Origin: Streptomyces sp. NBC_01244 | Lineage (GTDB): Bacteria > Actinomycetota > Actinomycetes > Streptomycetales > Streptomycetaceae | Assembly (NCBI RefSeq): GCF_035987325.1 | Contig: NZ_CP108488.1 | Span: 7,006,001-7,070,000 of the forward strand | Direction of reading: 5' to 3' | Length of the DNA stretch: 64,000 bases | Shown: piece after piece, positions 42,858-51,021 of the stretch | Layout of the letters: every line of letters starts with the position of its first letter | Numbering within the stretch: the stretch's first letter is position 1 | Translations under genes and position numbers: made by a program | The notes under the pieces: generated by a model | Seen by the model: only the letters and a program-made list of their open reading frames with translations | Told to the model about the DNA's origin: nothing | Database searches by the model: none

Positions 42858-43316
42858 ATGACTAAGGCATACAGCGTTCTTGGCAGCGCCTTAACAGGTG
42901 CTGTCACCGGGTGGATGGGGCTGGCTCTGTGGCAGTGGGCCGACACCGCCGATGCCCGCGCCTGTGAGGAAAGCACGTCAATCTGCTTCACCGCCTACCC
43001 GTTCATCGGCATCGGGGTGTGGGCGTTCCTGGCCGTGCTCACGTTCGCGATCACGCTGGGCCTGCTGGGCGTGCGACCGCTGAAGGCGACAGTGCCGGCA
43101 TGCCTGGCGCTCCAGATGTACGCGTTCGCCCTCCTCCCCTTCCTGGGGCATGACGTCCCGCAGCCCTCCGTCGTAACTCTGACCGCGCTGGCGTTCGTCC
43201 CGGCGCTCGTCGCCGTCTGCACGGTCCCCGCGTGGCGGAGCGCCGGTCTAGTGGCCACCGGCGTGCTGATGTTGGCGTCCTTCGTGGTCGTCGGCCTTCC
43301 GGGGGACTTCCTGTAA
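42858..43316 (+). CDS. Small four-helix membrane protein downstream of giant secreted protein 2
   Basis: 152 residues from ATG 42858, GGAAGG 9 bases upstream. Helices: about 4-25 (VLGSALTGAVTGWMGLALW), 48-72 (FIGIGVWAFLAVLTFAITLGLLG), 78-95 (ATVPACLALQMYAFALL) and 105-145 (two close helices). Cys pair ACEESTSICF in the first loop. No family recognised. Same position, strand and spacing relative to the giant gene as the 130-aa protein at 23469-23861, although the sequences differ. Could be an immunity, anchoring or export partner; this is inference. Confidence 0.7.
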   Translation: MTKAYSVLGSALTGAVTGWMGLALWQWADTADARACEESTSICFTAYPFIGIGVWAFLAVLTFAITLGLLGVRPLKATVPACLALQMYAFALLPFLGHDVPQPSVVTLTALAFVPALVAVCTVPAWRSAGLVATGVLMLASFVVVGLPGDFL

Positions 43317-43543
43317 GTGGCCGTGGATCTCTGTCTGGCCCGAGGACCGGTGATCATCTGAACCTGACGGGAGTGTTCGTGAACGGATTGGAGGAGTGAG
43401 TACATGGGGTGGGTCCGAGGAATTGCACATGAGCCCTTTCCAACCTCATGGTGAGGCTGGTAGCCGGCGTGAGCACAGACATGTCGGCGGCCCAAGTGCT
43501 GGGCCCTCGGCCTAAGGGTCTACCGGGGCCCGCACGGCCGGGG

Positions 43544-44006
43544 TCAGGAGACCTTCGGGCGCCCAACCGCCTTGGGCCGCCAGATGTCGAGGTCCAGGGC
43601 CTCAGTGAGGAACTCACCCTCCACACGGACGACGACGTCGGGATCTTCGATCCCGAGGCGAAATCCTCGGCCCGGACATCGTGGAGCAGGAAGACGAAGT
43701 GCTCGATCACCACGGGCTCGTCCCTGACGTTGTTGTCCGGATTCATCTCGCTGTTCGCGCGGCCGCCGCCAGGCAGAGCATCGTCACGAACACCTTGAGG
43801 TGATCCGCCCCGAGGAGCGCATCGGCTCCGTGGACGACCATGAGGAGCCCCACCCCGCCCGTGACGGCATCGTGGAGGTCGTCGAGGCTGTCGACCAGGG
43901 CATCCCAGTTCCAGCCGAAGTAGCCGGTGGGAACTCCGGCCGCCCGGGCGAAGGCGTCACACACGCTCGCCCCGTCCGTCAGGTCGGGAGCGTGCACCTC
44001 GTACAC
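43544..44006 (-). pseudogene. Barstar-like (ribonuclease-inhibitor family) pseudogene
   Basis: From GTG 44006: VYEVHAPDLTDGASVCDAFA then RAAGVPTGYFGWNWDALVDS and LDDL, which fits the barstar helix carrying the YxxNxDAL-like pattern. The frame is lost near 43750 (AAARTAR stop), but the next frame gives ERANSEMNPDNNVRDEPVVI then EHFVFLLHDVRAEDF, and after another shift near 43660 a third gives GIEDPDVVVRVEGEFLTEAL ending at TGA 43544-43546. So at least two frameshifts. Intact relatives bind and inactivate a barnase-type RNase; no RNase gene is visible nearby. Confidence 0.6.
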
Positions 44007-44091
44007 CCGGCCACCGCGGCACGCAGGGCCGGCGTCTGCTCTTTGAGTTCACCGCCTCGCGAGGCCCGAAGACGACCCAGGCGTCGCAGGC

Positions 44092-44760
44092 TTGGTCACA
44101 TCGAACAAGGCCGACCTCCGCTTAACCTGCCGGCAGCGTCGGCCTGTTCGGGGCCAAGGGATGCACATAGCGTGTGGCGACACCTACGCCCAACTTGCCG
44201 CCGGGTTCGGAATCGGCATCGCGACCGTCTACCGGTACATACGCGAGGCCATCGAAGTCTTGGCCGCTCGCGCACCGACCCTGGTGAGGCGATGGAGACG
44301 GCCCGGACGAAGGCATTCGTGATTCTGGACGGCACCCTGCTGCCGATCGACCGGATCGCCGCCGACACCCCCTACTACTTGGGCAAGCACAAGCGGCACG
44401 GCATGAGCGTGCAGGTCCTCACCGACCCGCTCGGCCGACTGCTCTGGGCATCCCCAGCCCTGCCCGAGCCACCCCACGACCTGACGGCCGCCCGAGCCAC
44501 GGGATAACCGACGCGCTCGCCGCCGTGCGACTCAAATTCTGGGCGGACAAGGCATACCAAGGCGCAGGCCGGCATATCCGAGTCCTCTTCTGCGGCCGAC
44601 GGCTCAAGCGCTGGAAGCGACTACACAACAGCAGCCACGCCAAGATCCAGTGCGTCGGCGAGCAGGCCATGGCTGTCCTGAAGGGCTGGCGCCTCCTGCT
44701 GAAGCTCCGCGGCAGCACCAACCGGATCACCAATCGCGAAGGCCGTCCTTGTCCTTCACC
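44092..44760 (+). pseudogene. IS5-group DDE_Tnp_4-like transposase pseudogene
   Basis: Three frames in order: CGDTYAQLAAGFGIGIATVY then RYIREAIEVLAARAPTL (to about 44290); METARTKAFVILDGTLLPID and ADTPYYLGKHKRHGMSVQVL (44292-44505); LKFWADKAYQGAGRHIRVLF and GEQAMAVLKGWRLLLKLRGS (about 44528-44740). Together these cover a nearly full transposase with both Asp regions (ILDGTLLP, WADKAYQG). Two frameshifts inactivate it, and the N-terminal ~50 residues are poorly preserved. Confidence 0.82.
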
Positions 44761-44927
44761 ACGCCTCAACATGAGGTTGGAACGGCTCAGTGGCTGCGCC
44801 ACGACGACGCCGACCTCGGCGACCTGCAGGACTGGTCCTTGCTCACGCTGGCACACAGCCCGAGCCCGCGCCGGATGCGGTGTGAGCATCTGTTCCTGTT
44901 CGATCGACAGCCCCTGACGGGGAGGGG

Positions 44928-46181
44928 TCAACGACGGAGGGCTTCAGCCGGCTGGATGCTGGCAGCGCGCCAGGCCGGGTAGAGGCCGGCGAAAAGACCG
45001 GTGAGCAGGCCGATCGCCGGGGCCGAGGCGATCGTTCCAAGGTGGATGACCGGGGTCCAGTCCCGGGCGATGGCGACACCCACGACGGTCATGGTCCCCA
45101 AGGAGGTTCCGACCAGGCCGCCGAGGGTTCCCAGGGCGCCGGATTCGGCGAGGAACTGGACGGTGATGTGCCGACTCCTCGCGCCCAAGGCACGGCGCAG
45201 GCCGATCTCGCCGGTGCGCTCCAAGACGGCGACCAAGGTGGTGTTGGCGATACCAACCCCTCCGATGACCAGACAGATGGTGGCCAGTAGCAGGAACAGC
45301 TGGTTGAGGTCGGAGGTGACGTTGCCGCGCAGTGCTTTGGGGTCGGGGGGAGGGATGACCTTGAGGTATTCCGGGTGGTCGGGGCGGAGCGCCAGGGCGG
45401 CTTCGCCGGCGACCTGGGTGGCTGCGCCCAAGTCGGTGGAGATGAGCATGCTGGCGCGGTTGGAAGGGCCGGGGCCTCCCCAGATCTTCTCCGCCGCTTT
45501 GGATGGGATGACCACGGAGAGGAGGAGGTCGGCCTTGCGGTCGACATCCTCGATGATGCCGATGACGGTGAAGGGCTGTCCCGCGATGAAGATGGCGGGG
45601 TTGGTCTCCAGGGTGGTGATGCCGAGGCGGGACGCCATACCGGAGCCGATGATGGCGACCTGTTCACCACGGTCACCGGCGAAGCGGTCGAAGGTACGGC
45701 CGGCTTTCAGCTGGGGTCCCGCAGCCTCCAGAACGCCGGGGGAAGCGGCCACTACATCCAACTGTTGGGCAGGAGCGTCGACACCCAAGGGTGCGGAGCG
45801 GACCGTGGCCCCGCCCAGCGGGACAGTCCAGTACACCCCCGCGGCCTTGACCCCGTTGAGGGCGCCGACACGGGCGTCGGCATCCGGGGGAAAGGCGTTG
45901 GGGATGGTGATGCCCTTGGTGGGGCCGCCCGCTCCTCCGGTGTCCTCGACGGTGACCTCGGTGGCAGTCAGCTCATTGAACCTGGCGTCGATCTGCGAGG
46001 ACGTGGTGGCGGTCAGTCCGAGAATGGCCACGAACGTACCGACGCCAAGGATCGTGCCCAGAGCGGTCAGCGCCGAGCGGGCCGGGCGCTGCAACACCCC
46101 GGCGAGGGATTCGGACAGCAGGTCGGCGAGAGTGAAAGTGGACGGAGATATCTCGCGGTTGCGGCGGGGCTTTGATCTCAT
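44928..46181 (-). CDS. MacB/FtsX-type ABC transporter permease
   Basis: 417 residues from ATG 46181. An N-terminal TM helix (SALTALGTILGVGTFVAILGL), a ~220-residue extracytoplasmic domain (MacB_PCD type, QIDARFNELTATEVTV to about 275), then three TM helices including QLFLLLATICLVIGGVGIAN with the GGVGIxN signature and the VLERTGEIGLRRALGAR cytoplasmic helix that couples to the ATPase. This topology is of mechanotransmission exporters that act with an adaptor. ATG overlaps the ATPase stop. Substrate unknown; a secreted peptide or antibiotic is most likely. Confidence 0.9.
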   Translation of the reverse strand: MRSKPRRNREISPSTFTLADLLSESLAGVLQRPARSALTALGTILGVGTFVAILGLTATTSSQIDARFNELTATEVTVEDTGGAGGPTKGITIPNAFPPDADARVGALNGVKAAGVYWTVPLGGATVRSAPLGVDAPAQQLDVVAASPGVLEAAGPQLKAGRTFDRFAGDRGEQVAIIGSGMASRLGITTLETNPAIFIAGQPFTVIGIIEDVDRKADLLLSVVIPSKAAEKIWGGPGPSNRASMLISTDLGAATQVAGEAALALRPDHPEYLKVIPPPDPKALRGNVTSDLNQLFLLLATICLVIGGVGIANTTLVAVLERTGEIGLRRALGARSRHITVQFLAESGALGTLGGLVGTSLGTMTVVGVAIARDWTPVIHLGTIASAPAIGLLTGLFAGLYPAWRAASIQPAEALRR

Positions 46182-46954
46182 GTGTCCACCTGCACCATCT
46201 CGCTCAGCACACCATCGCGAACGGATATGGTCCGCTGCCCCCGCTGCGCGACCTGCGGATCATGGGTGATGACGAGGATGGTCATCCCGTCCGCATGCAG
46301 CTCGTCCAGGAGTTCCAGGATCGAGCCCGCGGTATCGGTGTCGAGATTTCCCGTCGGCTCATCGCACAGCAGCAGGGACGGCGAAGCCACCAGCGCGCGG
46401 GCGATCGCGACCCGCTGTCTCTCTCCGCCGGACAGCCGGGTGGGCAGGGCATCGATGCGATGCCCCAGGCCCACGCGGACCAAGGCCTCAAGGGCACGAC
46501 CGCGCCGGTCCTTGCGGGCGGTGCCGTTGTAGACCATCGCCAGCATCACGTTCTCGAGCGCAGAGCGGTGCGGCAGCAGATGGAACGCCTGAAAGACGAA
46601 CCCGATTCGCTGCCCGCGCAGGGCGGTGCGGTCCGCGTCCCGCAATGCCCCGGTGTCGACTCCATCGAGCAGGTAGCGGCCCGTGGTGGGCGCGTCGATC
46701 ATCCCCACCACATTCAAGAACGTCGACTTTCCGGAACCGGACGGGCCGACCACGGTGGCGTACTCGCCACGGGCCAAGGTCAGGTCGCAGTCTTTGAGTG
46801 CGGCAACCGGCGGTGGCCCCGGGTACGTCAGTCCCACCCGCTCCAAAAGGATGACCGGCCTGGCCGTACCTTCACCGGTGCCAACCGCGACGCGGTCCGC
46901 GGGACGGGCGCCAAACGGCGCGTCCGCGGCGCCAGCTTCGAACATGGAGGTCAC
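46178..46954 (-). CDS. MacB-type ABC transporter ATP-binding protein
   Basis: 258 residues from ATG 46954, overlapping the adaptor stop by 4 bp. Walker A VGPSGSGKSTFLNVVG, Q-loop VFQAFHLLPH, signature LSGGERQRVAIARAL, Walker B LLLCDEPTGNLD, and switch His in VITHD. This is the LolD/MacB subclass that powers FtsX-like permeases. Middle gene of the adaptor-ATPase-permease operon. Confidence 0.95.
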   Translation of the reverse strand: MTSMFEAGAADAPFGARPADRVAVGTGEGTARPVILLERVGLTYPGPPPVAALKDCDLTLARGEYATVVGPSGSGKSTFLNVVGMIDAPTTGRYLLDGVDTGALRDADRTALRGQRIGFVFQAFHLLPHRSALENVMLAMVYNGTARKDRRGRALEALVRVGLGHRIDALPTRLSGGERQRVAIARALVASPSLLLCDEPTGNLDTDTAGSILELLDELHADGMTILVITHDPQVAQRGQRTISVRDGVLSEMVQVDT

Positions 46955-48573
46955 CGGCTAGACCCCGCACTCGTGCCGAGGGCAGGACCTACGCCGACCA
47001 GGACCTTCTCACCCTCGGTCAACTGCCCCCCAGCGGCCGCCGTGATCTCCACGAATCCATCGGCCGACATCCCCGGAGTCACCTCCACCCGGCGCCGCGT
47101 GCCGTCGTCGGCCAGCACTGTTACCGACATGCGGTTATCGGCCCCTGCCGATATCGCCGAGACCGGTGCCGAGAGGACCGGTCCGGAGGAAGCCGCCGCC
47201 TCGACCGTCACCCGGACATCCTGACCCGCCAATGCGACGTCCAGTTTCCCGTCGGGCTTCACGAGCATCGGATACCCCTGAGTGGAGCCGCTGGACGCAC
47301 CACCTTGTGTGCCATCCTGCGGGCCGCTCTGCCCCTGTGGCAGGGCCGGGGTGTCCGCCACCGAGGACACCGTGCCGGTCGCCGTCACGCCGCTCAGCTC
47401 GGACAGGATCTGGACCTTCTGGCCCGGCCGGACCAGGCCCTTCTCGTGTTGGGCCAGCGTGCCCTTCACCACCAGATCCCCCGCGGAGACCGTGAGTAGT
47501 TTCTCCCCTACCGTGGCCCCCACGGTCGCGGTCACCGCATCGACCCTCGCCGGGAACCCCTTGAGGAAGACCACTTCGCCGGCGGGAACCATCGGCCCGG
47601 CCACCGCTCGTACTTCGATCAGCTTGGTCCTTGCCTTCGCCAAGTCCTCCGCCGCGTACTCCATCGTCCGCCTGGCTTCCTTCACCGGATCGACACCACC
47701 TCCGGAAGCGCCGCCACCCGTGGCCGAACCAGCCTCCGGGCCGGGGGACTTGCCGGCCTCTGACCCGGTGCCGAACCCCTCTGCGGTGCCGCCGCCGGAG
47801 CCAGCGGCCCGGTCGGCCGCCCCCTTCTTCGCCGCTTCCCAGGCTTCCTTCGCCGAGATGGACGCCCGTTCGGCCTGCGTCACCGCGGTCTGCGCGCCCT
47901 CCAGCTGCTCTTTGCCCTGGGGGCTGGCAGGAACGACGTCATAGCCGATCGCGGTGTATAGGGCCTGCACTGCAGCCTTCGTCCCGGCCCCGAACATCCC
48001 CCTGCTGTCCGCGCCCGAATTGTGACCCAGAGCGGCCAATGCCTTCTGCAGCTGAGCCACGTCCTGTCCGGTCGCTCCAGGCTTCAGGTCCCGGTACACC
48101 GGCAGAGTGCCTTCGAGCGCGAACACAGGACGCCCAGAGGTCTCCACCAGCACCTTGCCGGCGGCAACGGTCTCCCCGGGCTTCACATTTACCTTGGTCA
48201 CCACGGGCTTCCCGCCATCGGCCAGTCCCGCTGGCGCCCCGTTCACCTGCACCGACTGGTCCGCGGAGACCATCCCCCTGATCGTCACCGTGTCCTTCAA
48301 TACCCTTTTCTCCAGGACCGCGGAAAGCACCGAAGGAGGGGGCGCCGCCTTGTCCGCAGCGGCTTGCGCCGGAGACTTGATGACCGAACCCACACCGACA
48401 CCGGCTATGGAGAACAGGGCAGCGGCGACCACGACGGAGCCGAGCACTTTGCGGCGTCGGATGATCCCCGATGCGGGTGGGTCGAGTTGGGCGACCGCCG
48501 GCACGGGAATCAGCCCGGGCTGCTGATTGTCCACCGGATGCCGAGTTGCGTCGGTAGCATCGTCAGGCGCCAT
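46951..48573 (-). CDS. Membrane-fusion-type adaptor with a peptidoglycan-binding domain
   Basis: 540 residues from ATG 48573; GAGAGGA 6 bases upstream decides this over ATG 48609. Short cytoplasmic N-terminus, one TM helix (VLGSVVVAAALFSIAGVGVGSVI), then an extracytoplasmic barrel (VTIRGMVSADQSVQV, VNVKPGETVAAGKVLVETSG), a PG_binding_1-like domain (LKPGATGQDVAQLQKALAAL, FGAGTKAAVQALY), an Ala/Glu coiled coil with a Gly/Ser-rich insertion (about 270-310), and a C-terminal beta-barrel/MP-like region. Works with the MacB-like ATPase and permease to export across the thick wall, the PG-binding module anchoring it there. Confidence 0.85.
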   Translation of the reverse strand: MAPDDATDATRHPVDNQQPGLIPVPAVAQLDPPASGIIRRRKVLGSVVVAAALFSIAGVGVGSVIKSPAQAAADKAAPPPSVLSAVLEKRVLKDTVTIRGMVSADQSVQVNGAPAGLADGGKPVVTKVNVKPGETVAAGKVLVETSGRPVFALEGTLPVYRDLKPGATGQDVAQLQKALAALGHNSGADSRGMFGAGTKAAVQALYTAIGYDVVPASPQGKEQLEGAQTAVTQAERASISAKEAWEAAKKGAADRAAGSGGGTAEGFGTGSEAGKSPGPEAGSATGGGASGGGVDPVKEARRTMEYAAEDLAKARTKLIEVRAVAGPMVPAGEVVFLKGFPARVDAVTATVGATVGEKLLTVSAGDLVVKGTLAQHEKGLVRPGQKVQILSELSGVTATGTVSSVADTPALPQGQSGPQDGTQGGASSGSTQGYPMLVKPDGKLDVALAGQDVRVTVEAAASSGPVLSAPVSAISAGADNRMSVTVLADDGTRRRVEVTPGMSADGFVEITAAAGGQLTEGEKVLVGVGPALGTSAGSSR

Positions 48574-48759
48574 CAGGATCCTCTCACTGCATCGAGTTGG
48601 TTTCCGCATCGGGTTGCCTGTTTGCCCGTCAGTGCGCCCTGGTGGCGGCGGTTATGGGGGGGAGGAGTTGTTGACCTGCCGGCGCGAGCTGGCATTCGGC
48701 GAACCCGAGGCCGGTATTGCCGCGGGAATCAGGGAAGGCTGTAGGGCCCCCTCGGATAC

Positions 48760-49689
48760 CTACATCTTGCCTCGCAGGACATCGTTTGCCCTTGCGAGTG
48801 CCTGACTCCACTCCGCCTGTCCTTCGCGGAGCTTTTCGGCGTTGCTCTCGATGAGGCCCTTCTGATAGGCGGCTCCAACCACCGCTCTGACCTGCACGTA
48901 CTGAGTGCGGCGCTTACATGTGGCATCTGCTACGGCCACATTCTTCTCTTTGGTGGAGGAAGGTACACCTCCCTTACCCAGAAGGGTTTTGTCGGTGGCC
49001 GGAGCTATAGGGTCAGGATATGAGAATCCTGAGTCCTTCATGCATTTACTCCACTGAGAAGTCACCGTGCGTACACGGCTATCGTTGATCGCCTTGCTGT
49101 GGGCTTCGTCCTGGAGATCGCGAAGGTACTGATAGGCCGCTTCCGATTTCCCCGAGGAGAGTTTCTTCTGGCTTTTACCTTCGCATCCCATTTCCTTCTT
49201 CTGTGGGTTGCCGAAGTATGCGGCAACCGCAGCGCTGGAAAGCTCGGCCGGTGGTGCAGCATTCGCCTGATCAAGGGAATCCCGGGCGGGTGGGACCTCG
49301 TACCCGTGCAGCTTTGCCCATTCTAGGTCGATCACGCCGTACTCGGCTTCGATCGGGAAATCCATACCTCGCTCTCGCGCCTGACCCGACCAGTCCACGC
49401 CCTGCTCCTTCATGCACTCCCGGTCCAAAATATCGAGTGCACGGTACAGCTGGACCCGGTCTACGCGAGGGACGTATGCATCCAGTGGCATCGTGAGGGA
49501 CCCACCTGGACGAAAGGTGGCACCCCCGATATCGAAGCTGATTGGCTTCGACGGATCTCCCGGAACTCCGATAACACCAGCGGGGACGGACGGCTCCTCG
49601 ACTTTGTCCTCTTTGCTTGTCCCGCAGCCAGCCACTGCGAGGGAGGCGACAAGGAGGGGGATGGCGTAACGGCGGGACTTCGCCCTCAT
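48760..49689 (-). CDS. Lipoprotein of the ABC-exporter operon, Cys-rich, unknown function
   Basis: 309 residues from ATG 49689. Lipobox VAGC ends at about residue 22 (LLVASLAVAGC|GTSKED), so it is lipidated and faces outward. Three or more further Cys: DRECMKEQG, MGCEGKSQ, WSKCMKDSGFSY, ATCKRR. It is homologous in pattern to the anchored protein at 30954-31847. It precedes the adaptor gene by 186 bp on the same strand, so probably is the first gene of the operon. Plausible role as a substrate-binding or chaperone component for the exporter; not established. Confidence 0.78.
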   Translation of the reverse strand: MRAKSRRYAIPLLVASLAVAGCGTSKEDKVEEPSVPAGVIGVPGDPSKPISFDIGGATFRPGGSLTMPLDAYVPRVDRVQLYRALDILDRECMKEQGVDWSGQARERGMDFPIEAEYGVIDLEWAKLHGYEVPPARDSLDQANAAPPAELSSAAVAAYFGNPQKKEMGCEGKSQKKLSSGKSEAAYQYLRDLQDEAHSKAINDSRVRTVTSQWSKCMKDSGFSYPDPIAPATDKTLLGKGGVPSSTKEKNVAVADATCKRRTQYVQVRAVVGAAYQKGLIESNAEKLREGQAEWSQALARANDVLRGKM

Positions 49690-50127
49690 TATTGGAGCCT
49701 TTCAGTGGCGATCAACGCAATTTCTACACCGAGTGCAGAGGGTAGCACTGTGATCTTGAACGCTGTGGGGTTAGGTGGTCACCGGCCGCGCTGACTAACA
49801 CATCGGGCGCGCCAGTTCGACGAGTTCTCCATGCTGCCCATACGCACAACTTCGGCAAAAATCGGCAGAGATGAGCTTAAAAAGCCCATACCTGATGGAG
49901 TTTGTCTCTGGATCTCCAAGATTGATAAATGGTTGAATTTAACCCTTTCGTGGGCGAATCGGATATTTCCGCAAGGGCTCGTGGGAGAGGTGTGTGCAGC
50001 TGGCAGGCGCCTGTCCACGGCAAAATGATCTACCCGGGATGGGTGATGCATGATAAATTCCCGAGGTGCTCCAAAGCTTCTTCATGTGAAATTCGAATCG
50101 ATCCATCACGCACGGGGGTACCCTCAG
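49690..50127. other. 438-bp divergent control region, relatively AT-rich
   Basis: Lies between the minus-strand exporter operon and the plus-strand lectin gene. No supported gene; short frames on both strands show nothing recognisable. AT-rich runs (AAAAATCGG, CTTAAAAAGC, GATAAATGGTTGAATTTAACC) suggest a promoter or horizontally acquired DNA. Confidence 0.5.
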
Positions 50128-50583
50128 ATGATTGCAAAGCGAATAGCGTCGGCTGCCAGCGCAGTGGCGGCCGTTTCGATTCTCATAATCGGAGGTTCTG
50201 GGTCCGCTTCAGCGGCTGAAGTCGGTGAAGTCACTTGGAAGAATGTGGCTACAGGCAGATGCCTTCTTCACCCTGGGAGCGAGACCGTGACGACGGGAAG
50301 CTGTGGGGGCAACGACTCCGTGTGGCTCGACATCCGAACCGATGACGGAGTGACCTGGAACGAAGTGAACCGCACCTACGGCTGGGCCCTCGATAGCAAT
50401 GCGAGCGGCGCCGTATACCAGCTGTCGCGTAACAGCGGGAGCTACCAGCGCTGGTACGAACTCAAGGACTCCAAGGGCTGGTACCTGAAGAACAAGGCGA
50501 CCGCACGCTGCCTGGACAGCAACGGCTCGGGCAACGTGTACACCCTCGGCTGCAACGGTGGGAACTACCAGCGCTGGAGCTAG
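50128..50583 (+). CDS. Secreted ricin-type beta-trefoil lectin
   Basis: 151 residues from ATG 50128 (GGGGGTACCC upstream). Signal peptide IAKRIASAASAVAAVSILII...SASA, cleaved near 33. The mature domain has the repeated GxxxxCL and QRW pattern of RICIN/CBM13 trefoils: ATGRCLLHPG, YQRWYELKDS, ATARCLDSNGSGNVYTLGC, and the final GNYQRWS. It binds a carbohydrate, perhaps cell-wall or host glycans. No catalytic domain. Divergent from the MacB-like exporter, so it may be co-regulated or even related to its substrate, although a Sec-type signal points to ordinary export. Confidence 0.85.
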   Translation: MIAKRIASAASAVAAVSILIIGGSGSASAAEVGEVTWKNVATGRCLLHPGSETVTTGSCGGNDSVWLDIRTDDGVTWNEVNRTYGWALDSNASGAVYQLSRNSGSYQRWYELKDSKGWYLKNKATARCLDSNGSGNVYTLGCNGGNYQRWS

Positions 50584-50586
50584 TGA

Positions 50587-50800
50587 TCACGGAGGTGTCG
50601 CGCCGTCTCGGGATCGGTGCCGAGACGGTTCGGGGCCTGGCGGCGACGGCTCATTGGCCGGGGCTTGGGAGGCATGCAGGACGAGCCTCGGCCCCGGTGT
50701 GCCATCGAAGATCACCGGCGCGGATGTCGAGCGGGTGATCATCAAGACCCTCGTGGAGGGGCCGAAGAACGCCCCCACTGGGTGGAGTGGGTGCCTGTCA
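50587..50800 (+). mobile_element. IS630-family transposase N-terminal fragment
   Basis: RRLGIGAETV is readable, followed, after frame changes, by GLGGMQDEPRP, ITGADVERVIIKTLVEGPKN, the HTH region of IS630 transposases (QDEPRPGRPRKITGADVERVI...). No catalytic region follows. Confidence 0.7.
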
Positions 50801-51021
50801 GGCGCCTGCTCTGCCCAGTGGGCGAGCACGGGGGCTGAAATAGCTCGTAGCGCGATCCCTGCTTCACCGTTCCAACCAGGCGCCACGGGTGCGGCCGGGG
50901 AAGCGCCCGGCTGTTGCTAGGCCGATTCCACTCTCACCGAATCCTCACAACCCCGACGCCTCCGACGGAAACAATTCGGGCTCCCTCGCCGTTGAGGCCT
51001 GCGGAGGACGAGCTATGGGGG

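Larger units (their letters stand above)
43431..44788 (+). mobile_element. Degraded IS with well-kept terminal inverted repeats, containing a barstar-like relic
   Basis: The left end GAGCCCTTTCCAACCTCATG (43431-43450) and, read on the minus strand, the right end GAGCCGTTCCAACCTCATG (44788 back to 44770) match apart from one indel and one or two substitutions. Between them are a minus-strand barstar-like pseudogene (43544-44006) and a plus-strand DDE transposase pseudogene (44092-44760). The same terminal repeat stands alone at 29097. Total 1358 bp; standard copies of this IS are about 0.9 kb. Confidence 0.7.

Noticed and set aside
49831..50028. Short plus-strand frame (65 aa) upstream of the lectin
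   Set aside because: No ribosome-binding site, no signal peptide, no resemblance; the region is better read as a control region.
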